Shown here in pieces: positions 9,046 to 17,810 of a stretch of 64,000 bases of DNA (its first letter is position 1; every line of letters starts with the position of its first letter). The DNA lies in the NCBI RefSeq assembly GCF_000018025.1, contig NC_009831.1:4278001-4342000 (forward strand), written 5' to 3'. Origin of the DNA: Shewanella sediminis HAW-EB3 (GTDB taxonomy: Bacteria; Pseudomonadota; Gammaproteobacteria; Enterobacterales; Shewanellaceae). The notes under the pieces are model-generated. The model searched no databases and was not told the origin of the DNA. It saw only the letters and a program-made list of their open reading frames with translations. The position numbers were made by a program, and so were the translations under genes.

Positions 9046-9068
9046 GTAGGAGCGGCTTTAGCCGCGAA
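9046..9068 (+). repeat. REP-like palindrome
   Basis: The word GTAGGAGCGGCTTTAGCCGC followed by GAA. Complementary GCGGCT and AGCCGC arms form a small hairpin. The same word, sometimes on the other strand, recurs at 19430, 38788 and 60186. Confidence 0.8.
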
Positions 9069-9092
9069 TGTTTTGGGGCTACGAGAAAGATT

Positions 9093-9126
9093 AAAGCTAC
9101 CAGTTAATATTGGTAGCTTTTTTTTG
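9093..9126 (+). terminator. terminator of maeA
   Basis: Stem AAAGCTACCA (9093-9102) pairs with TGGTAGCTTT (9111-9120), followed by more T residues. Confidence 0.9.
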
Positions 9127-9230
9127 CCTTGGAATGAAGGCAAGTTACATCTTCTCTGTGGAATTTTGGTATTGAACGGTGTGCTTGAAGGTCGTACCTT
9201 CCTAGTTATCTATCGCTTCCCAGCGGGGGA

Positions 9231-9357
9231 TGTGTAGATACTTCTGCGAGACGCCATGGACACTTCCATGTGGGCTCTGCGATAGCATCCATGCTATCGA
9301 AGCTCACAGCCGCACCTACACTTGATTGTTCACAAGAAAGTCATCTCTTCGATTATC
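9231..9357 (+). repeat. intergenic repeat, left copy of an inverted pair
   Basis: This block matches the reverse complement of 9970-10083. Shared words include ACTTCTGCGAGACGCC, GGCTCTGC, ATCCATG with flanking dyad, GAAGCTC and ATCTCTTCGATT. The pair flanks the AT-rich gene at 9494. Inside each copy, the ATGCTATCG-type arms form a smaller palindrome. Confidence 0.75.
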
Positions 9358-9493
9358 AAACTTCTCAGTTTTCACAGCAAAAATGGCCATTGCCTCACAG
9401 AAGCCTTACTGGTAAGTTACTAAAATTATTGTAAATACATTTTGTTTTTCGATTAGGTTAGCTGACGAGTAGGCGAGAAGAAGATAAATAATA

Positions 9494-9901
9494 ATGGAAT
9501 ATTTTTTTAAAGTATTACTTTATGTTCTGTGCAAGTACGAAAAAAACAAAGGTGGTAGCAATTTGTACTCACTGGGATCATCGTTGTCAATTCTTTCCTT
9601 TTTCATGTTGTTGAATTTACATAGCGTGTTGTTACTGGCAGAGACATTTTTTTCAGGAGTATTTTTAGAGATTAATGATTGGTTCTATCATGAAAGCCAT
9701 TTTATTTTCACAACTGTAAGTTGTTACTTAATTCCATTTGTTTGGTTTCTGTTAAGGCGCTCAAAATATGATAATTTCATGACTTTTGAACAGGAAATGG
9801 AGGCCAGCCTTTTAGTTAAAAAGTTCGGGTTATCAAATGTTATTGTTTATACAACTATTAGCGCTGTGTTTTTTTTAATAATATTTTTTAGTAAAATTTG
9901 A
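9494..9901 (+). CDS. orphan AT-rich membrane protein
   Basis: A 135-residue protein with about three hydrophobic segments (roughly 27-52, 70-88 and 113-133) and a charged loop between the second and third (R-R-S-K-Y-D ... E-Q-E-M-E). I recognise no family. Its base composition is visibly more AT-rich than the genes around it, with long A and T runs, and it lies between two inverted intergenic repeats, which together suggest acquired DNA. The ribosome site is weak (AGAAGA well upstream). It may be a genuine small membrane protein or a decayed remnant. Confidence 0.5.
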   Translation: MEYFFKVLLYVLCKYEKNKGGSNLYSLGSSLSILSFFMLLNLHSVLLLAETFFSGVFLEINDWFYHESHFIFTTVSCYLIPFVWFLLRRSKYDNFMTFEQEMEASLLVKKFGLSNVIVYTTISAVFFLIIFFSKI

Positions 9902-9969
9902 AATTGGTGGTCTAAATGGTGGCATATCAAATTTAAATGACCTGCCATCAGCAGCTTCATAGAGTAGCA

Positions 9970-10083
9970 AATCGAAGAGATTAACACTCAGGTGTAAACG
10001 CGGTTGCGAGCTTCCAAAACATGGATGTTTTGGCAGAGCCTACAGGGACTGTACTCGCGGCGTCTCGCAGAAGTGTTTGCACA
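9970..10083 (-). repeat. intergenic repeat, right copy of an inverted pair
   Basis: Reverse-complement counterpart of 9231-9357. Conserved words such as GGCGTCTCGCAGAAGT and GCAGAGCC are readable on the plus strand. Confidence 0.75.
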
Positions 10084-10241
10084 TAAGCCTGCTGCAAGCA
10101 ATAAGCACAGATAAAGCCATGGTTATAAGTGATACTTATGGAAAAACTTAAGCTAACCAAATCGATAAGTTTTTAGAAGTTTGTAATTAGACAAACTCGC
10201 CAAGTAACTTAACCAGTAAGGTATCTGCTGGCGGCAGATAC

Positions 10242-10270
10242 AAAAAAGGCCATGGTTGCCCATAGCCTTA
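10242..10270 (-). terminator. terminator of the 10358 gene
   Basis: On the minus strand, AAGGCTATGG pairs with CCATGGCCTT (one G-T pair), followed by a T-run (the A-run at 10242-10247 on the plus strand). Confidence 0.75.
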
Positions 10271-10357
10271 GTTCCTAGCTGCTTAGCTAAAGAGTAGTTT
10301 AGCTAAATGCCAATCAGCACCCTGTAAAAGGATTAACACCTAATACTAAGGAGGTGA

Positions 10358-10795
10358 TTACTTACCGTCTACAACTGCGCGGATGCTGTTGAGCAGGGCT
10401 CTGTCGGTACGGGATTTTTTCAGCTTCTTCGCGCTCTCTTTCAGTGACTCATCGGAGATGCGGGTGAAGATGCCGTTGTATTCCTTTTCGTCGATGGCCT
10501 CATCGCTGTCGGCCATCTCTGAGATATCCTGGGCGACGCGGCTTAGCTGCAACCAGGCATTGGCGATATAGAAACCGTGAAAGTCTTCCCTTGGCAACAA
10601 GGCTTGTGCGCTCTTTGGTAGCGCTTCCCAACCTTTAGCAAACTTCTCATCATTGTCTTCGAGCAGTTCGTTACATAGGTTGGCGTAGGCCTCCGTCAGG
10701 TTTTCAGGAAGCTGCTCCATAGGAATAACGGTGTTACAAACGTTCAGTGAAACTTGCTCTACACGCGCTTTATATTCAACAGATATATCAGTCAT
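10358..10795 (-). CDS. small helical protein, possibly DUF3069
   Basis: About 145 residues from the preferred start (M-T-D-I-S-V-E-Y-K); an in-frame start at 10849 would add 18 residues without better support. The protein is acidic and helical with a Lys-rich stretch near the C-terminus (K-E-S-A-K-K-L-K-K-S-R). The pattern recalls a gammaproteobacterial family of unknown function (DUF3069), an identification I hold loosely. No catalytic motif is visible. It shares direction with the PAP2 gene upstream and has its own terminator. Confidence 0.6.
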   Translation of the reverse strand: MTDISVEYKARVEQVSLNVCNTVIPMEQLPENLTEAYANLCNELLEDNDEKFAKGWEALPKSAQALLPREDFHGFYIANAWLQLSRVAQDISEMADSDEAIDEKEYNGIFTRISDESLKESAKKLKKSRTDRALLNSIRAVVDGK

Positions 10796-10876
10796 AGTTA
10801 ACTCGGTATCGTTTAAAATTATTCGTTTATGTGCCCGGCTACCGGGCACGGGTAATATACTTTCTCTTGTAGCGGT

Positions 10877-11401
10877 TTAGAACTTACCACTCACATACAG
10901 GCCATAATTCCCATTTCCCGCAATAGGGGTAATGGCGATGCCTTTATAAGGGTCGGTAAAATACAGGCCGGATAGTACGCCAATGGCGGCGCCTACAAGC
11001 ACATCTTCTACATGGTGTTGATCGCTGGCAACCCGGGTGTAGCCGACATAGGCAGCACCGACATAAGCGGGTATTGCCCACTCCCAACCATAGCGCTGCT
11101 GCACAAATGTCGCGGCGGCGAAGGTATCGGCGGTGTGGCCAGAGGGAAATGAGTCCATATCGGAACCATCGGGACGCTCTTTATCGACGGCATATTTCAG
11201 CCCTTCGACAGCGATACGAGAAACCACCCCCGTCTTGATGAGTTGCCAGCTACCTTCGAAGTCATCTTCATAGGCTAATGTCGCACCAAAAGTGGCAGCA
11301 GGGAGCAACAGGTGCAATATATCCCCGGACTTTTCCAGGTTCGATTTCGCCATTGCCGGCCCACACATTAACAATAATATGCTCGCAAAAACTAATCTCA
11401 C
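10877..11401 (-). CDS. PAP2-family phosphatase, exported
   Basis: A 174-residue protein with an N-terminal signal peptide ending near A-M-A. All three PAP2 acid-phosphatase motifs are present: K-Y-A-V-D-K-E-R-P, the P-S-G-H core, and T-R-V-A-S-D-Q-H-H-x-x-D. The family hydrolyses phosphomonoesters of lipids or nucleotides. With a signal peptide and few other hydrophobic segments, this one is probably periplasmic or membrane-attached. Possible substrates are phosphatidate, phosphatidylglycerophosphate or undecaprenyl pyrophosphate. It may be cotranscribed with the gene at 10358. Confidence 0.85.
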   Translation of the reverse strand: MRLVFASILLLMCGPAMAKSNLEKSGDILHLLLPAATFGATLAYEDDFEGSWQLIKTGVVSRIAVEGLKYAVDKERPDGSDMDSFPSGHTADTFAAATFVQQRYGWEWAIPAYVGAAYVGYTRVASDQHHVEDVLVGAAIGVLSGLYFTDPYKGIAITPIAGNGNYGLYVSGKF

Positions 11402-11629
11402 AACAGCAACTCACTCATGTTCGGTTAATTGAGCGTGCAGTTATACCTTCAGACCATCTCAAATGCAAAAGTATACAACTGCCTAAATGTAGGTGTAGTA
11501 TTACTCGACATAAAACTCATTGATTAAAACCTAATTGATGGTTAATGAATGCAATAAAAGTATGCGGGTGGGAAAACTCATATGCTATGGTTAAATGATG
11601 AATAAGATCAAAGGCATTAGTTAAATCAG

Positions 11630-13540
11630 ATGAAAAAACGGTGGCTGAACAGAGTTTATTTTTTGCTGATGAATCTCAGCCTCTGCTCTGTGCTTTTTTC
11701 AACCTCTTTATTCGCCATTGAACAAACCAGCGTCGATGAGATTTTTACCGAGATAGAGAGCGGTATGGCGATAAAGCCTGCCGAGTTAACCCGAAAGCTC
11801 GAGTACCTTAAAACACATATATCTCCCGATGACTTTCCCCATTACCTTAGATTACAAAGTGCGCTTTGCTGGAATCATGATCCTACCGATGAGAAACAGA
11901 GAGCCGAGGCAGTTAAGCTTGCCGATAAACACTTAGCCTCCGACAAGATTAGCCACTTTCCTGAGATATTCACCGATATCAAGCTTTGTCGTGCCTGGTT
12001 CTACCAACATCAGGGGCGTGTAGTGCTGGCGTTAGAGGAGTATAATCAGGTCGTAGGAGATGCCTATCAGCTTGAGTCCACTAAGCTTATCGCCGATGCA
12101 CGCAGTGTACGTGGAGCCATGTACTCGTTTCAGGGGAATTTTGCCCAAGCACTGGAAGATCTCATCACAGCTCAACACCTATATGACAGCCTGAAACTGG
12201 AGTATTGGTCCCTCTATAATCTTACTGAGTTGGCAACCAGCTACCGCAGATTTGGCGACCCTCAGACCGCACTAAAATATTACCAGCAGCTGGAAACAAA
12301 ATTCATTGAACTCGGAGATATGAATTCGGCAACTGGAGTATTGTCAGAGATGGCGATAGCGTTAGAAGAGCTGGGTGAATATGAGCGGGCGCTGGAAAAA
12401 TACCTTAAAGCTCACAAGTATTGGACAGAACAGGGAAGCGAGCGTGGTTCGAGTACGATTGCCGTCAATATATCGGGTACATTACTCAAGTTAAACCGAA
12501 TAGATGAAGCAAAGGCTTATCTCACTGAAGCGGGTCACTCTGTTAAACCGAATGACGAAGCCTTCTATAGTTTTATGAAGTTGTTTGAAGCTCAAGTCCA
12601 CCTGATGCAAGCTGACCCCGTACAAGCCTTGATTGAACTAGATGACGCTAAAGCTGCATTTTCTCGAGTCAAAAACACTCGTGGCATGGCGCAGCTACTG
12701 CTCTTAGAAAGCCAATCTCACAGCGCTCAACAAGATTGGAAGCAAGCCTTCAGTTCCCTGGAACAGTACCTTGTATTACATAATGAACTGGATGCAAAGC
12801 TGCAATCGAATCGTACCACAGAGATGCGTACCCGCTTCAACACCAAACGAATTGAAACTGAAAATGAACGCTTAGTTGAATACCAGCGAATTAAAGAACA
12901 TGAATTAAAAATCGTAAAGCAGAATAAACAGCTTGAATATGCGGTGCTGATTCTGGCATTTATTATCATATTTATCATCTCGTTCTTTGCCTTCAAGCAG
13001 GCTCAAAAATCTAAGCTGTTGGAAGTGCTCGCCATGACCGATCATCTGACTCAGCTCCCTAATCGCAGGCATACCTATGCCACAGGTGAAAAGCTATTTT
13101 CAGTTAAGCCTCCGTCGTTGGCGTTGATCCTATTCGATGCCGATAACTTTAAATCTGTCAATGATAACTACGGTCATGACATTGGTGATAAAGCGCTGAT
13201 AGAACTCGCAAAAATAAGCAGTTCGCATATGAGAAAAGCGGATCTGGTTGGCCGGGTCGGTGGAGAAGAGTTTTTGATTATTTTACCTGAGACCACACTC
13301 TATCAAGCCACCGAGATAGCACAGAGACTCGTCAACTCTATCGCCAAATCAGACTTGGGTGATATTGCAGCTAACTTTGGTATGACAATCAGCGCAGGCA
13401 TTGCCGCTCAGGAGAAGGATAAGAGTTTCTCAGAGCTGCTTCAACGTGCCGATAGTGCACTGTATCAGGCAAAGTCCGAGGGAAGAAACTGCGCCGTCAG
13501 CAATACAAGCCTATCAGATGCAGAGACTGACAAGGCCTAA
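11630..13540 (+). CDS. TPR-containing diguanylate cyclase
   Basis: A 636-residue inner-membrane protein: signal peptide (1-30), a long periplasmic TPR region (about 100-390), a coiled stretch, one transmembrane helix (about 440-460) and a C-terminal GGDEF domain. The catalytic loop is G544-G-E-E-F, and the inhibitory I-site R-x-x-D (R-K-A-D, 535-538) stands five residues before it, so both activity and product inhibition are expected. It should make cyclic di-GMP in response to a periplasmic protein or ligand sensed by the TPRs. Its stop abuts the stop of the convergent gene at 13541. Confidence 0.92.
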   Translation: MKKRWLNRVYFLLMNLSLCSVLFSTSLFAIEQTSVDEIFTEIESGMAIKPAELTRKLEYLKTHISPDDFPHYLRLQSALCWNHDPTDEKQRAEAVKLADKHLASDKISHFPEIFTDIKLCRAWFYQHQGRVVLALEEYNQVVGDAYQLESTKLIADARSVRGAMYSFQGNFAQALEDLITAQHLYDSLKLEYWSLYNLTELATSYRRFGDPQTALKYYQQLETKFIELGDMNSATGVLSEMAIALEELGEYERALEKYLKAHKYWTEQGSERGSSTIAVNISGTLLKLNRIDEAKAYLTEAGHSVKPNDEAFYSFMKLFEAQVHLMQADPVQALIELDDAKAAFSRVKNTRGMAQLLLLESQSHSAQQDWKQAFSSLEQYLVLHNELDAKLQSNRTTEMRTRFNTKRIETENERLVEYQRIKEHELKIVKQNKQLEYAVLILAFIIIFIISFFAFKQAQKSKLLEVLAMTDHLTQLPNRRHTYATGEKLFSVKPPSLALILFDADNFKSVNDNYGHDIGDKALIELAKISSSHMRKADLVGRVGGEEFLIILPETTLYQATEIAQRLVNSIAKSDLGDIAANFGMTISAGIAAQEKDKSFSELLQRADSALYQAKSEGRNCAVSNTSLSDAETDKA

Positions 13541-14347
13541 TCACCTCTCGCGCCACAATATCTCTACCTCTTCGGGTTCGTTTAAATCTCCGAACCATCG
13601 ACGAAAAAGTTTACTATAGGAACCAGAGTTTTTAAACGCAGTGAGTGCCTCACTCCACCTCGTAATAACCGAATCACTGGTACCTTTTGAAAAGGCCAGA
13701 TAAAGATCGATTTCAGACAATAAAAATACGGGTTTGACCCTCTCAGGTTTGATACCTATCTCAGAGAGCAGGCTAGTCACCGCGATATCGGCCTGACACC
13801 AAAACCGCACCCGCCCACGCATCAATTGTTTTGCATTTTGCTGAGGAAAACTGGCGATCAACAACTGTTCCACTCCCGCCCGTCTTAACACGCCCTCTCC
13901 CAAAGAGCCGCGATATGCACCAATTAATCCTGCCCTCTTCACCTCCTCTATTGAATTTATCTCTATGGTATCTTCGGCTTTGGTGTAGAGAGAGATATTG
14001 CTTGTTAGAATAGGGCCAACAAAATCAAATTGCTTTCGACGATCTTCATCGACAGAGGTGGCGAATAACATGATATTCGGTGTTGAGCTTGCTATAGAAA
14101 AGCCTCTCGCCCAGGGAAGCACCTCGACCGGAGAATGGGCCCCCATTGAAGCTTGTAGTTGATTCACCAAGTCAACAGCAAACCCTTTGGCTATGCCATT
14201 ATCTTCATATGAAACAGGCGCCCAAGGTTCTGTAATTAATCTTAATTGCACTTCATCTTGTTCGGCTACAGCCCTGCTCCCAAAGAAATAATAACCCATG
14301 AGAAATGAGCACAGAATAAACGCAATAAAATGGCCAAAACACCTCAT
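13541..14347 (-). CDS. periplasmic solute-binding protein, family 3
   Basis: A 268-residue protein with a signal peptide (cut near R-A-V-A) and the type-II binding fold common to amino-acid ABC-transporter receptors: L-R-L-I-T-E-P-W-A-P-V-S-Y near the mature start, G-F-A-V-D-L-V at about 58, and a late F-R-R-W-F-G. No permease or ATPase gene adjoins it, so it may be a solitary sensor-type or moonlighting binding protein, a common situation in Shewanella. Ligand unknown. Its stop directly abuts that of the GGDEF gene on the opposite strand. Confidence 0.82.
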   Translation of the reverse strand: MRCFGHFIAFILCSFLMGYYFFGSRAVAEQDEVQLRLITEPWAPVSYEDNGIAKGFAVDLVNQLQASMGAHSPVEVLPWARGFSIASSTPNIMLFATSVDEDRRKQFDFVGPILTSNISLYTKAEDTIEINSIEEVKRAGLIGAYRGSLGEGVLRRAGVEQLLIASFPQQNAKQLMRGRVRFWCQADIAVTSLLSEIGIKPERVKPVFLLSEIDLYLAFSKGTSDSVITRWSEALTAFKNSGSYSKLFRRWFGDLNEPEEVEILWRER

Positions 14348-14724
14348 AAAACTCCATAAGAAAACAAGACGACTCAGATACCTGACTTAAGCGCCAGGTT
14401 AAATACTATCAGAGCAAACACAACTCAATGATTAATGAGTATGTTAGCCAGCGCAGACTCGCTCACCACAGTAAGTTTAACCTAAACTCAAACCTAATAT
14501 ATTGCGACACTTTTATCATAATGTTAACCTAGCCCCTCGAATAGCTTCGTATAATCCCAATGATACGGTTTGGGAGTTTCTACCAAGAGCCACAAATTCT
14601 TGATTATGAAGTCTGTAACTTTATGCACTATCCAAAATATGTACTATTTCTATAGAGTGAACTATTTTATTCAATCTATAGACGGCGTTCCTATTTAGGT
14701 ACTATCCAATAAAGGTAGAGACTC
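14348..14724. other. intergenic, divergent promoters
   Basis: Separates the solute-binding protein from adenosine deaminase. I see a weak dyad, CTATAG and its repeat around 14650-14683, and two ACTATCCAA-like direct repeats (near 14627 and 14700), but no recognisable operator. Confidence 0.35.
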
Positions 14725-15720
14725 ATGAATTATTTTAACCTGCCCAAGATCGATCTACATTGTCATTTAGACGGCAGCGTTCGCCCGCAAACTATTATCG
14801 ATCTAGCTCAAGAACAAAGCATCCCTCTTCCAAGCCAAGATATCAATGAAATCAATTCATTAATGATAGCTCCTGAGACTTGTCAAAACCTTGAAGAGTA
14901 CCTGATGCGTTTCGACCTGCCTCTGTCAGTAATGCAAACAGAAGCAGGGATTGAACGGATATCATTTGAGCTTTTCGAAGATGCGGCCAAGGAAAATGTA
15001 AAATACTTCGAAGTCCGTTTCGGTCCACAGCTGCATCAGCAGCAAGGGTTAAGTTTCAAACAGATCATCAGCAGCGTAGTCAAAGGCATGCAGCGCGCCG
15101 AAGCCATGTATGACATCAGGGGAAATTACATCCTCTCTATCTTAAGAACCTTTCCAAAAGATAACATTAATGCCGTCATCGATGCCGGTGCGGAATTCTT
15201 AGGCAAAGGTGTTGCCGCTTTCGATCTTGCAGGTGCTGAACTGCCGGGCTTTTGCCATGAATTCATCCCCTATGCAAAGTATGCAAAAGAGAAGGGCTAC
15301 CACATCACCATACATGCTGGTGAACAAGGGGTTGGCCAGAATGTGTATGACGCAGTCTCACTTCTGAATGCCGAGCGTGTGGGTCATGGAATCCATATCA
15401 CAGGCCATCAGGGTGCTTATGACTTAGTCAAACAGCACAATATAGGCTTAGAGACCTGTCCAAGCAGTAATATCCAAACCAAAGCGGTGGATAAACTAAG
15501 CGAACACCCGGTTAAGGCCTTCTATCAAGATAATCTGCCCATCACCATTAATACCGATAATCGCACCGTATCGAACACTACAATGACAGATGAAGTTCGC
15601 AAGGTGATGGAAGAGTTCAATCTGAGTCGTGAAGATTACTTCAACATCTATAAGATCAGTATCGAGCAAGCTTTCGCTTCTGATGAAGTCAAACAGCACC
15701 TCATGCAGTTCGCCGAGTAG
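14725..15720 (+). CDS. add: adenosine deaminase
   Basis: A 331-residue cytosolic zinc enzyme that converts adenosine (and deoxyadenosine) to inosine. Metal ligands H12 and H14 are in [10 protein letters not shown]197 and catalytic E200 are in T-I-H-A-G-E, a further histidine is in R-V-G-H-G-I, and D278 is in N-T-D-N-R. Length and motifs match bacterial Add. It has its own terminator and faces the MFS gene at 15866, a convergent arrangement that gives no proof that the transporter carries nucleosides. Confidence 0.92.
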   Translation: MNYFNLPKIDLHCHLDGSVRPQTIIDLAQEQSIPLPSQDINEINSLMIAPETCQNLEEYLMRFDLPLSVMQTEAGIERISFELFEDAAKENVKYFEVRFGPQLHQQQGLSFKQIISSVVKGMQRAEAMYDIRGNYILSILRTFPKDNINAVIDAGAEFLGKGVAAFDLAGAELPGFCHEFIPYAKYAKEKGYHITIHAGEQGVGQNVYDAVSLLNAERVGHGIHITGHQGAYDLVKQHNIGLETCPSSNIQTKAVDKLSEHPVKAFYQDNLPITINTDNRTVSNTTMTDEVRKVMEEFNLSREDYFNIYKISIEQAFASDEVKQHLMQFAE

Positions 15721-15750
15721 CGATTAACGTCACAGCCAGATAAGCGAATT

Positions 15751-15783
15751 AAGGGGGAATCGATAAACGATTCCCCTTTTTTA
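15751..15783 (+). terminator. terminator of add
   Basis: GGGGAATCG pairs with CGATTCCCC around a short A-rich loop, followed by a T-run. Confidence 0.88.
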
Positions 15784-15865
15784 TCGCAATGCATAAATAT
15801 CGTTAAGTCATTCCAACCGGTATAAATCAGAGAAAGATAGCTCATGCCTAAGGCAGCTTACTGCT

Positions 15866-17326
15866 TTATGATTTACTGCTTAGCACTTTTCTTTTGCCCA
15901 AAGAGCTTTTTTGACCCAGCTTTGAAGAAATCTCTCTTACCGGAAGCGATGGATATGCCCCCATGCATAAAATGAGTACGCAACCCAGTGCCATAGTGGC
16001 CGACATGGCCCATAACACCTCGGTGTAGCGACCTAAACGGTCATAGGTTAAGCCCATGATGAGTGGGCCAATACTGGCACCTAATTTAAAACCTGAATAA
16101 CCATAACCATAGATAACCCCGAAAGATCGTTTTCCGAAATACTGAGTGGTGAAATAAGCTATGGCATCGAACTCAGCACCGATAGCAATACCTATGAGAC
16201 CTATTGAGATTGCCGCCATATCTCCGGTAGCTCCCATCGAAAAGGCCGCCAACCCCAGAATAGGTCCTAGCATGAAGATCGCCACCACATAGGGCGCGAA
16301 GAATTTGTCCATCAAGTAACCCGCAATTAACCGCCCACCGACAACAGAGATTCCCAAATAAGCAAACGTCTCCACGGCTTCTTGCAGGCTAGCCCCTCTA
16401 TCCATCATCATAGGAACGAGGTGAACCAGCAGGGTCGAGGTGGTTAACCCCGTGATAAAAAACGAGCTTAGCATCAGCCAAAAAGCCTTGCTCTTCACCG
16501 CTTCTTTAGCGGTATAACCAACCTTGATATCTATCTGTTCGACTCGCGCTTGAAGCTTGGCACTCGCTTCATCATCGCTCAATGCCATACCATCGGCGAC
16601 CAACCCCTTTTCATTGGGTTTATCGGCTAACACAAACTTAGCCATCGGCCACACCAACAAAATGATCAAGCCGCCGATAGCAAGATAAGCCTGGCGCCAG
16701 CTGTAGTGTTCAATAAAATACGATGCGATCAGCGGCACAATAGCCGTCCCCAATCCCACACCGCTTAATCCTATGCCCAAAGCAAGCCCACGTTGTTTAT
16801 CGAACCAGCTCACAAGCAGGCGGGAATAAGTCAATGGGGCAGTCCCGGCACCAAGAAGTGGAATAAAAATACACATGGCATAAAAGTGCCATATCGATGG
16901 AGTAAGCAGTGACATCGAGGCCATGACCAGGCCGAAAAGAAAGGTAGATGGCAACAAGATATTTTTAACCCCGTATCTATCGACCAACATACCGGCATAG
17001 GGGAAGAAAAGGATCGCTGTGATACCTATTACGGTGGAACCGAAAGATATCTGACCTCGTGTCCAACCAAAGGTCTCTTCAAACTCCTTGATAAACGTGC
17101 CGAAAGACATGGCAATGACGCTGTAACCAAGAGATAGACCGATTACTGAGGTTAAGACTATCCACCAGCCATAAAATACTATCCCGTTAGGTAAAATTCC
17201 ACTGCTACTTGAAGCGTTAGCGGGGCTCTTTACAGCACTTTTTACAGCACCAATATGAGAACAAGCTAAGCCTGCATCACCTTTGCTAAGGGTTCTATCA
17301 CTGTTCTTATTATTAATGCTTTTCAA
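15866..17326 (-). CDS. MFS transporter, OFA-like
   Basis: A 486-residue inner-membrane protein with about 12 transmembrane segments after a hydrophilic N-terminal tail of about 50 residues. The pattern W-W-I-V-L-T-S-V-I-G-L-S-L-G-Y in TM1 and the R-G-L-A-L-G-I-G-L-S-G-V-G-L-G block resemble the oxalate:formate antiporter (OFA) branch, which moves organic anions. The substrate cannot be set from sequence alone. No cotranscribed enzyme is present; the neighbour add is convergent. Confidence 0.8.
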   Translation of the reverse strand: MKSINNKNSDRTLSKGDAGLACSHIGAVKSAVKSPANASSSSGILPNGIVFYGWWIVLTSVIGLSLGYSVIAMSFGTFIKEFEETFGWTRGQISFGSTVIGITAILFFPYAGMLVDRYGVKNILLPSTFLFGLVMASMSLLTPSIWHFYAMCIFIPLLGAGTAPLTYSRLLVSWFDKQRGLALGIGLSGVGLGTAIVPLIASYFIEHYSWRQAYLAIGGLIILLVWPMAKFVLADKPNEKGLVADGMALSDDEASAKLQARVEQIDIKVGYTAKEAVKSKAFWLMLSSFFITGLTTSTLLVHLVPMMMDRGASLQEAVETFAYLGISVVGGRLIAGYLMDKFFAPYVVAIFMLGPILGLAAFSMGATGDMAAISIGLIGIAIGAEFDAIAYFTTQYFGKRSFGVIYGYGYSGFKLGASIGPLIMGLTYDRLGRYTEVLWAMSATMALGCVLILCMGAYPSLPVREISSKLGQKSSLGKRKVLSSKS

Positions 17327-17540
17327 GCCAGAACCTGTTCTCTAAGAAGGTAAAAAGAGCGATATGCCCGAAAACAGCCCCACATAGGGAGCGCTCACCG
17401 GTACTCTAATTTTATAAAGAGTATAAAGAATATATGAATTACAATCACGTTACATTGCTTATCTCCTTGAGCTAATCAGGAAGAAATTTATCGATCGCAC
17501 AAATACTGCTATCATGTCCCTGTATCCCTTAGCACTAGTT

Positions 17541-17806
17541 ATACCAGTTTCATTAAATATGTTGTCAATTCAGAGTCACTCAGACTTTTCAATTCAAAGC
17601 GCATTGATGAAAGAATGGCTGCTCCCTTGTAAGTCAATGAAATGCAGAAGTGGAACGTCTGAGGGCCTCCCGTAGGGCGGGTTTTAAAGCACTTTATGCT
17701 ACGTTGAATGCTTTTGATATAGAATAACTATTAGCTGCAATCATCCGCCTTGCCTTCAGCGCTTTAAACTCCCGCTGAATGAACAGATATTTAATGAAAT
17801 TGGTAT
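17541..17806. mobile_element. MITE-like element, copy 2, abutting queG
   Basis: A 266-bp block with inverted ends ATACCAGTTTCATTAAAT (17541-17558) and its complement at 17789-17806 (17 of 18 match). It is collinear with the copy at 6806. Its right end is four bases from the queG start codon, so any ribosome site of that gene lies inside the element. Confidence 0.8.
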
Positions 17807-17810
17807 TCTT

